Origin: Cryomorphaceae bacterium
GTDB lineage: Bacteria; Bacteroidota; Bacteroidia; Flavobacteriales; BACL11
NCBI GenBank assembly: GCA_014384505.1
Contig: JACNFT010000071.1
Coordinates: 1-9,808 of the forward strand
Direction of reading: 5' to 3'
DNA length: 9,808 nucleotides
Shown here one piece after another: positions 1 through 5,128 of this stretch. A program made the position numbers and the translations under genes. The number at the start of each line of letters is the position of its first letter. Position 1 is the stretch's first letter. A model generated the notes under the pieces. That model was not told where the DNA came from, ran no database searches, and was given only the letters and a program-made list of their open reading frames with translations.

Positions 1-693
1 GTAGACTTAATCATGCTTGCTGCTCCTTATGGTGTATTTGCACTCTTAGGAGGTTTGGTGGTTGATTTTGGAGCAAGTTCTACTTTGTTTATCGCTTTAG
101 GGAAATATTCCTTAACCGTTATTGCAGGTTTATTGATGATGGTGCTCGTAGTCTATCCGTTAATATTAAGGATGTTTACTAAAGTAAAGTATTTTGATTT
201 TTTCAAGGCAATTTCTCCTGCACAAATGTTGGCTTTCTCTACTAGTTCTAGTGCGGCAACTTTACCTGTTACTATGGAGCGGTGTGAGGATCATTTAGGT
301 ATTTCTGAAGAAATATCTTCATTTGTTTTGCCTTTGGGTGCTACTATTAATATGGATGGAACTTCTCTTTATCAAGCGGTTGCAGCTGTATTTATTGCAC
401 AAGCTTTTGGTATTGAATTAGACTTAGGTCAACAACTAACTATTGTGCTTACTGCAACTTTGGCTTCTATTGGAGCGGCTGCAGTGCCAGGAGCTGGTAT
501 GGTTATGCTAGTGATTGTTCTAGGAGCAATTAATGTGCCTACAGAGGGGCTAGCACTTATTTTTGGAGTGGACAGAATACTAGATATGATGCGTACAGTT
601 GTTAATGTAACGGGTGATGCAACTGTAGCTACTATTGTGGCTTCAACTGAAGGTGAATTACGCCAAGTTACTGAAGAAGAATTAATGAGTTAG
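1..693 (+). CDS. Dicarboxylate/amino acid:cation symporter (DAACS/SLC1 family), C-terminal half, 5' end outside window
   Basis: This is an inner-membrane, Na+ (or H+)-coupled transporter for acidic amino acids or C4-dicarboxylates. The frame is open from base 1, so the ATG at 13 is an internal Met. About 230 residues are visible, against roughly 400-450 for the family. Visible hallmarks, numbered from base 1, are the HP1 hairpin SSSAATLP (82-89), the Na+-binding NMDGT motif (117-121), the HP2 AAVPGAG hairpin (about 160-166), and TM8 with D195, R198, T199, N202 and D206. The TM8 residues have the same spacing as D394, R397, T398, N401 and D405 of archaeal GltPh. The TM8 arginine is the residue that binds the substrate side-chain carboxylate in acidic-substrate members, so an acidic substrate is likely. 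HP1 lacks the Arg that precedes the serines in GltPh and resembles eukaryotic EAATs there. Glutamate, aspartate and dicarboxylates cannot be told apart. The next gene starts one base after the stop. Confidence 0.93.
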   Translation, partial: VDLIMLAAPYGVFALLGGLVVDFGASSTLFIALGKYSLTVIAGLLMMVLVVYPLILRMFTKVKYFDFFKAISPAQMLAFSTSSSAATLPVTMERCEDHLGISEEISSFVLPLGATINMDGTSLYQAVAAVFIAQAFGIELDLGQQLTIVLTATLASIGAAAVPGAGMVMLVIVLGAINVPTEGLALIFGVDRILDMMRTVVNVTGDATVATIVASTEGELRQVTEEELMS

Positions 694-694
694 T

Positions 695-2599
695 ATGCGT
701 ATACTATTTCTTTTTTCTTTTTTCTTTTCATTTAATTTTGTTTTCCCACAAGAATGCTTTCCTGAAAAATCAAAGGATAAAAGACTAGTTAAAAAAATAG
801 TTAAGCTTATTGAAAAAAAGGCATATTATGATGCCTTAGATGAATTGCGTTCCAAGAATAATATTGCTGTATTTAGTGCATTGAAATCAGAAATATTATG
901 GCGTAAAGCTGATTTTTTTAATGCTGAAACTGAAGGGCTGAAAGTAATAGCTAATTGTCCTGATAATTTTCCCAAAGTTTATTATTTCCTAGGTGAGATT
1001 GCTTTTAATAGAAAGGACTATGTGAGTGCGGATTTGTACTTGAGAAGGAGTATAGATTTAGGAATTTCTGATCCGTATTATTCTGATGCAATAAGTATAT
1101 ACAAAAAAGCAAAAGTGCTTGCTGATATCATTGCTAATCCTGTTCCTTTTAATCCTAAAACTTTAGGTGGTATTTCTACTATTTTTGATGAGTATCTTCC
1201 TATAATTTCTCCTGATCAGGAATTGTCGTTCTTTACAAGAAGGTCGGATAAAAGCAGTTTAAATTCAATTACAAATACTATTGTTGAAGAGTTTGTATCT
1301 AGTAAGAAAATAAAAGGTAAATTTGAGATTGGTCAGGCTTTATCTTCTCCTTTTAACTTAGAGAGTAATGAGGGTGGTGCATCCATTACTATTGATAATA
1401 GAGTACTTTATTATACAAAATGTATCAGAAACAAAAAAGGGTATAATAATTGTGATATTTATTATGTGAACAGAGAGGATAATGCTTGGTCAGTAGTGCA
1501 AACTTTTTCTGATAAAATTTCAAAATCTGATTCTTGGGAATCGCAACCTACTGTTTCTTCTGATGGTAAAACAATTATTTTTGCTAGTGATAGAAGTGGG
1601 GGTTATGGTAAAATTGATTTGTATGAAATTAACTGGCAAAATGGAAAATGGACAGATCCTAAAAATTTAGGTTCAGCTATTAATAGTAATGAAAATGAGA
1701 AATCACCTTATTTACATACAGATGGGAAAACCTTATTTTTTGCCTCAACAAATTTCCCTAGTCTGGGTGGATTTGATGTTTTTTATTCACGTATGGATAG
1801 TTTAGGAAATTGGCAAGAGCCTCAGAATATTGGTTATCCTGTTAATACAGTAGCTGATGAAATTTCTCTTTTTGTTAGTACAGATGGAAATACTGCTTAT
1901 TTCGCTTCAAATCAATTGGATGGCATTGGGGGTTGGGATATTTATTCTTTTGCCTTACATGATGATGCTAAGCCTGAAAGAGTCTTATTTTTAAAAGGAG
2001 ATCTAATGGGTGAGAATGGGATGGTTTTGGAGGATGTAGAGTTAGAAATAAAAAATATAAATACAAATGAAGTAACTATTGTAAAAGTTGATGCAGGTAC
2101 TTATGTTTCTTCTTTAACATTGGCTAAAGATGATGATGTATTGATTACTATTAAAAAGAAAGGGTTTGCCTTTAATTCAGCATATATTTCAGCTAATGAT
2201 ACTTCTTTTTCTTCTCCTGTTAATTTGGATTTCGAGTTACATTCTTTAGAAAAAGGAAGGTCGTTTGACTTAAGTGATATTTATTTTGAATCAAATTCCT
2301 TTCAAATAAGTTCAATAGCTAAAAATGTGATTTTTGAATTCACTGCTTATCTGAAGTTGAATAATAAAATGAAAATCGAAATAAATGGTTTTACAGATAA
2401 TATTGGGGAGAGTATTGTCAATCAGATTTTGTCGGAAAATAGGGCTAAGGTAGTTTATGAGTTACTTATTGCTAATGGCCTTGATAAAGAACGGTTAAGT
2501 TATAATGGCTATGGAGAGCAATTTCCTAAAGTAAATAATACGTCTATTAGTAATAGAGCTCAGAATAGAAGGACTGAGTTCCGAATTATTAGGCAATAA
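695..2599 (+). CDS. Secreted TPR / PD40 beta-propeller / CRD-like / OmpA-domain envelope protein, 634 aa
   Basis: This is a predicted periplasmic or outer-membrane-associated protein that binds peptidoglycan through its C-terminal OmpA domain. Domains in order: a very Phe-rich signal peptide (1 to about 19; 8 of 19 residues are Phe, with no lipobox Cys), a TPR-like helical region (about 35-135), five PD40/WD40-like propeller repeats (about 165-420, with 'SSDGKTIIFAS' and 'LGGFDVF' signatures), a carboxypeptidase-regulatory-like beta-sandwich (about 430-500), and OmpA_C (about 525-634). D568 in GFTDN and R583 in ENRA are spaced 15 residues apart, like the Asp271/Arg286 diaminopimelate-binding pair of Acinetobacter OmpA, and both are kept. 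The start lies 1 nt after the symporter stop, which suggests one transcript and translational coupling. Domain order equals that of the T9SS protein PorE and of the 699-aa protein at 5115-7214. PorE is a lipoprotein and this protein is not, so orthology is unproven. Function beyond an envelope anchor is unknown. Confidence 0.9.
   Translation: MRILFLFSFFFSFNFVFPQECFPEKSKDKRLVKKIVKLIEKKAYYDALDELRSKNNIAVFSALKSEILWRKADFFNAETEGLKVIANCPDNFPKVYYFLGEIAFNRKDYVSADLYLRRSIDLGISDPYYSDAISIYKKAKVLADIIANPVPFNPKTLGGISTIFDEYLPIISPDQELSFFTRRSDKSSLNSITNTIVEEFVSSKKIKGKFEIGQALSSPFNLESNEGGASITIDNRVLYYTKCIRNKKGYNNCDIYYVNREDNAWSVVQTFSDKISKSDSWESQPTVSSDGKTIIFASDRSGGYGKIDLYEINWQNGKWTDPKNLGSAINSNENEKSPYLHTDGKTLFFASTNFPSLGGFDVFYSRMDSLGNWQEPQNIGYPVNTVADEISLFVSTDGNTAYFASNQLDGIGGWDIYSFALHDDAKPERVLFLKGDLMGENGMVLEDVELEIKNINTNEVTIVKVDAGTYVSSLTLAKDDDVLITIKKKGFAFNSAYISANDTSFSSPVNLDFELHSLEKGRSFDLSDIYFESNSFQISSIAKNVIFEFTAYLKLNNKMKIEINGFTDNIGESIVNQILSENRAKVVYELLIANGLDKERLSYNGYGEQFPKVNNTSISNRAQNRRTEFRIIRQ
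710..729 (+). repeat. C(T)6 heptamer tandem repeat in a signal-peptide coding region
   Basis: Two adjacent copies of CTTTTTT (710-716, 717-723) are followed by the partial copy CTTTT and a C. They lie 15 nt after the start codon of the 634-aa OmpA protein and encode its Phe-rich signal peptide. Gain or loss of a 7-nt unit, or slippage in a T6 run, would shift the frame. Low sequence complexity of a hydrophobic segment in an AT-rich genome is an adequate ordinary explanation. Confidence 0.4.
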
Positions 2600-2601
2600 A
2601 A

Positions 2602-2621
2602 AATCCTGCTAATGCAGGATT
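2602..2621. terminator. Bidirectional intrinsic terminator between the OmpA gene and rplS
   Basis: A perfect 8-bp stem, AATCCTGC/GCAGGATT (2602-2609 with 2614-2621), closes a TAAT loop. It starts 2 nt after the OmpA-gene stop and 24 nt beyond the rplS stop. On the minus strand the stem runs directly into a T-rich tract (complement of 2597-2603), giving a good terminator for trmD-rplS. On the plus strand the tail is CCTTATTATAT, which is weaker. Confidence 0.85.
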
Positions 2622-2645
2622 CCTTATTATATATGTAGTGAGAGA

Positions 2646-2990
2646 TTATCTTATTTCTTTAATTCTAGCTTTTTTACCTGTTAATTCTCTTAAGTAATAA
2701 ATTCTTGCTCTTCTAACTTTACCCTTTTTGTTCACTTCAATTTTTTCAATTAAAGGTGAGTTAATAGGGAAGATTCTTTCAACACCTACTGAGTGAGAAA
2801 TTTTTCTGATTGTAAATGTTTCTGTTGCACCACTGCCTTTTCTTTGGATAACATCTCCTTTAAAGAACTGAGTTCTTTGTTTCTCTCCCTCTTTAATTGT
2901 GTAGTAAACAGTAATATTATCTCCTGCTTTGAAATTAGGTAAATCGTTCCCTGCAGTAAGTTCTTTTGATATAGTTTCAGTAATGTTCAT
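2646..2990 (-). CDS. rplS: 50S ribosomal protein L19
   Basis: L19 is a large-subunit protein at the 30S-50S interface. The 114 residues match the usual length of about 115 and align over the whole family. Visible signatures are an N-terminal 'LPNFKAGDNITVYY' strand region, GDVIQRKGSGATETFTIRK (about 45-63), HSVGVERIFPINSP (about 66-79), IEKIEV, then the basic GKVRRARIYYLRELTGKKARIKE tail in outline. It lies 78 nt downstream of trmD on the same strand, the usual trmD-rplS order, and ends just before the bidirectional hairpin at 2602-2621. The rpsP and rimM genes that precede trmD in many bacteria are not next to it here. The 78-nt gap is longer than needed for simple coupling and could carry a leader or secondary promoter, but only a TTAGG/CCTAA complementarity is visible. 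Confidence 0.97.
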   Translation of the reverse strand: MNITETISKELTAGNDLPNFKAGDNITVYYTIKEGEKQRTQFFKGDVIQRKGSGATETFTIRKISHSVGVERIFPINSPLIEKIEVNKKGKVRRARIYYLRELTGKKARIKEIR

Positions 2991-3068
2991 TTTTCTAATA
3001 TTAGGTTTTGAAATTGGTTTGCAATATTACGCATATTTTTATTTAATTATCCTAAGAAACAAACAATT

Positions 3069-3743
3069 TTACTCAAATAAATCTGGTCTCTTTTCTTCTG
3101 TTCTTTTTATTGCTTCTTGTTCTCTCCATTCTGTTATAAGCTTCTCATTTCCAGATAGTAATACTTCAGGTACTTCCCATCCTTTATAGTTGGATGGGCG
3201 AGTGTATATAGGTGGGGCTAGTAAATTATCTTGAAAAGAATCAGTAAGTGCAGATGTCTCGTCAGAAATCACACCAGGAATTAAGCGTATTATGGAATCA
3301 GAAAGTATAGCTGCAGCTACTTCACCACCAGTTAGTACATAATCCCCAATAGATATTTCCTTGGTAATTATATGCTCCCTTACTCTTTGGTCAATTCCTT
3401 TGTAGTGTCCGCACAATAAAATTATGTTTTTATATGTGGATAGGGTATTGCAAATTTGTTGATTTAGTGTTTCTCCGTCAGGTGATAAATATATTACTTC
3501 ATCATAGTCTCTTTCGCTTTTTAATTTGCCTATACAATCATCAATAGGTTGTATGCACATTACCATTCCCGCACCACCTCCAAATTGATAATCGTCAACA
3601 CTTTTTTGTTTGTTGGTTGAGTAGTCTCTTAAGTTATGAATTATGATTTCTGCCTTGCCATTTTCTTTTGCACGCTTTAAAATTGAGTACTCAAAATAAG
3701 CGTTAAAAAATTCAGGAAATAATGTTATGATGTCAATTCTCAT
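3069..3743 (-). CDS. trmD: tRNA (guanine37-N1)-methyltransferase TrmD
   Basis: TrmD uses S-adenosylmethionine to methylate G37, next to the anticodon of tRNAs reading codons such as CUN, CCN and CGG, and prevents +1 frameshifting. The 224-residue protein begins with the typical MRIDIITLFPEFF. It carries YLSPDG (85-90), the trefoil-knot SAM-binding loops LLCGHYKGIDQR (109-120) and SIGDYVLTGGE (131-141), and a C-terminal IYTRP...VLLSGNH-like segment with Asn-Glu in place of Asn-His. Arg153 and Asp168 in 'TDSF' correspond to the catalytic Arg154/Asp169 pair of E. coli TrmD, so the enzyme looks active. The tRNA-Leu(GAG) at 9361-9443, with G36 and G37, is a plausible substrate. A TAAGTTTG box lies only 4 nt upstream of the ATG, so the message may be leaderless. 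Transcription continues to rplS. Confidence 0.97.
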   Translation of the reverse strand: MRIDIITLFPEFFNAYFEYSILKRAKENGKAEIIIHNLRDYSTNKQKSVDDYQFGGGAGMVMCIQPIDDCIGKLKSERDYDEVIYLSPDGETLNQQICNTLSTYKNIILLCGHYKGIDQRVREHIITKEISIGDYVLTGGEVAAAILSDSIIRLIPGVISDETSALTDSFQDNLLAPPIYTRPSNYKGWEVPEVLLSGNEKLITEWREQEAIKRTEEKRPDLFE

Positions 3744-3747
3744 TTGG

Positions 3748-3755
3748 CAAACTTA
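3748..3755 (-). promoter_or_regulatory. Candidate -7 box (TAAGTTTG) for trmD
   Basis: On the minus strand TAAGTTTG fits the Bacteroidota -7 consensus TAnnTTTG and is followed by CCAA and then the trmD ATG. The expected transcription start falls at or within a base or two of the ATG. No TTG -33 element is present at the usual 19-21 nt spacing, so this is a partial match only. Confidence 0.4.
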
Positions 3756-3793
3756 CAAAATCAAAATGGTTTATATTTTAAGTGTATTTTTGC

Positions 3794-3834
3794 TTTAAAA
3801 CAGGTATGACATGCTGTCATGTATATGTTTTAAA
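3794..3834. repeat. Nested inverted repeat (possible operator or hairpin)
   Basis: An inner perfect 6-bp arm pair ATGACA/TGTCAT (3806-3811, 3815-3820) is separated by TGC. It sits inside an outer perfect 8-bp pair TTTAAAAC/GTTTTAAA (3794-3801, 3827-3834). The spacers between tiers are 4 and 6 nt, so the two tiers share nearly the same centre (3813 and 3814). It lies 51 nt upstream of the trmD ATG and 199 nt upstream of the TPR-gene ATG. It has no T-run of terminator type. A dimeric regulator site is one reading; an RNA hairpin is another. Confidence 0.5.
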
Positions 3835-4033
3835 AATCTTTAAGTCAGATAATTAACTTAATTAACCTAAACTATTAATTGTATATTAAATTGCAGTATA
3901 ATAAATAAGCTGTAAAAAGTAATTTTTGCAAATAATATGCGAAAATTGCTAACAATTGTTGATATTTATTTAAAGTAATAATGTTTAATTTACTTATATT
4001 CTTTGTAATTTTAACCCACTAAAATAAAGGTAT

Positions 4034-5128
4034 ATGTATAAGCTATTTACTCTACTCTGTTTTGTTTTTTTGTTTACTAAAAGTGCGAAATCTCAAACTT
4101 CAGATAGTACAAAGGTTAACTCATTGGAACAACAATTTTCTGATTCCATTGCTCAAATTAATGAACAAAATGAACATTTAAAAGCATCTCGAGATGCTTA
4201 TAATGAAGGATTAATTTTATTGAAAAACAAAAATTATAATGAGGCAATTCCTTACTTTACTAAGGCAATAGGTATTGATTCTATTTTCTTTCAAGCCTAT
4301 TTAAGTAGAGCCAAATGCTATGAAAAGTTAGATGATGACTTGGCAATTGCTGATTATTTAAAAACTTTTGAGCTTGATTCTACTAATTTATTGCCATTAT
4401 ATGCAGTTGCGAGCTTGTACTTAAAAACTGATAAATCTTTGGCTAAAGAAATGTACACTACTATTTTGTCTTTAAAGGGTGATGAGTATTTGGCTATCAG
4501 CCAACTTGGGGTTATTGCATTTATGGCTGAGCAATATGAAGATGCCGAGCAATTATTTACACAATCCTTAGTGATTAATATAAATGCATATACTTTAAAC
4601 GACAGGGGAAGTTGCTATCGTAAGTTAGATAAATTAGACTTGGCAATAAGCGATTATTTGGCTGCAATTGCTTTGAATACTAATTTGGCATTTATCTATA
4701 GTAACTTGGCGAGTGTTTATGCTAAACAAGGTGAAACTCATAAGGCTTTGAGTTATTATGATTTATCAATTTCAAAAGATGCTAATTATGCTTTATCCTA
4801 TAATAACAAGGCAAGTGTATTGTTGGGTGAAAACAAATTTGAAGAAGCAATAATTGAGATTGATAGAGCCTTAGTTGCAGATGCTGAATATGCTCCTGCA
4901 TTTAACAATAAAGGAGTAATTAATCATCAAATGAAAAAATACAATGAAGCTATTGCAGATTTTGATAAGGCTATTATGCTTGATGATAATTATGCAAAAG
5001 CATATTTAAATAGAGGAATAAGCAAGCAAATGATTAGAGATGAAGATGGCGCCTGCTTAGATTGGAAAAAAGCAAGTGAATTAGGAATTATGATGGCAAA
5101 AAAATATTTAGCAAATGATTGTGAATAG
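4034..5128 (+). CDS. Secreted tetratricopeptide-repeat protein, 364 aa
   Basis: This is a periplasmic scaffold made almost wholly of TPRs, which usually mediate protein-protein contacts; no catalytic domain is visible. An N-terminal signal peptide (1 to about 20, cut near AKSQ) precedes a short polar linker (21-50). About nine TPR units follow, near 51-84, 86-118, 120-150, 151-184, 186-218, 219-252, 253-286, 287-320 and 321-354. The best carry the A-Y-N-KG/A...Y-EAI-D/DKAI pattern (for example 287-320). The C-terminal GACLDWKKASELG plus terminal Cys is a common ending of Bacteroidota TPR proteins. The last 14 nt overlap the start of the next gene, which encodes a TPR/PD40/OmpA protein, so the two are probably co-translated and may act as partners in the envelope. 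The partner idea is inference from gene order. Exact function is unknown. Confidence 0.9.
   Translation: MYKLFTLLCFVFLFTKSAKSQTSDSTKVNSLEQQFSDSIAQINEQNEHLKASRDAYNEGLILLKNKNYNEAIPYFTKAIGIDSIFFQAYLSRAKCYEKLDDDLAIADYLKTFELDSTNLLPLYAVASLYLKTDKSLAKEMYTTILSLKGDEYLAISQLGVIAFMAEQYEDAEQLFTQSLVININAYTLNDRGSCYRKLDKLDLAISDYLAAIALNTNLAFIYSNLASVYAKQGETHKALSYYDLSISKDANYALSYNNKASVLLGENKFEEAIIEIDRALVADAEYAPAFNNKGVINHQMKKYNEAIADFDKAIMLDDNYAKAYLNRGISKQMIRDEDGACLDWKKASELGIMMAKKYLANDCE

Larger units (their letters stand above)
3744..4033. other. Divergent intergenic region between trmD and the TPR gene
   Basis: This 290-bp, very AT-rich stretch contains no credible ORF. It holds the trmD promoter candidate at its left edge, a nested inverted repeat at 3794-3834, and a duplicated AATTAAC element (from 3851). 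Two near-consensus plus-strand boxes have one extra base in the spacer (TAATTTTTG at 3920-3928 and TATTCTTTG at 3997-4005). The second would put the start of the TPR-gene mRNA about 20-25 nt upstream of its ATG. Neither has a TTG -33 element at standard spacing. Confidence 0.5.

Noticed and set aside
695..760. Lipoprotein signal in the 634-aa OmpA protein (Cys21)
   Set aside because: The residues before Cys21 are FPQE and do not form a lipobox ([LVI][ASTVI][GAS]C), so a standard signal peptide is the better reading.
2929..3189. Plus-strand ORF of 86 codons
   Set aside because: It is antisense to the 5' end of rplS, the spacer and the 3' end of trmD, both certain genes. Its product has no recognisable domain and no promoter precedes it.
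3744..4033. Riboswitch or small protein gene in the divergent spacer
   Set aside because: No recognisable aptamer core and no ORF with a plausible start and composition; the stretch is low-complexity A/T apart from the nested palindrome.
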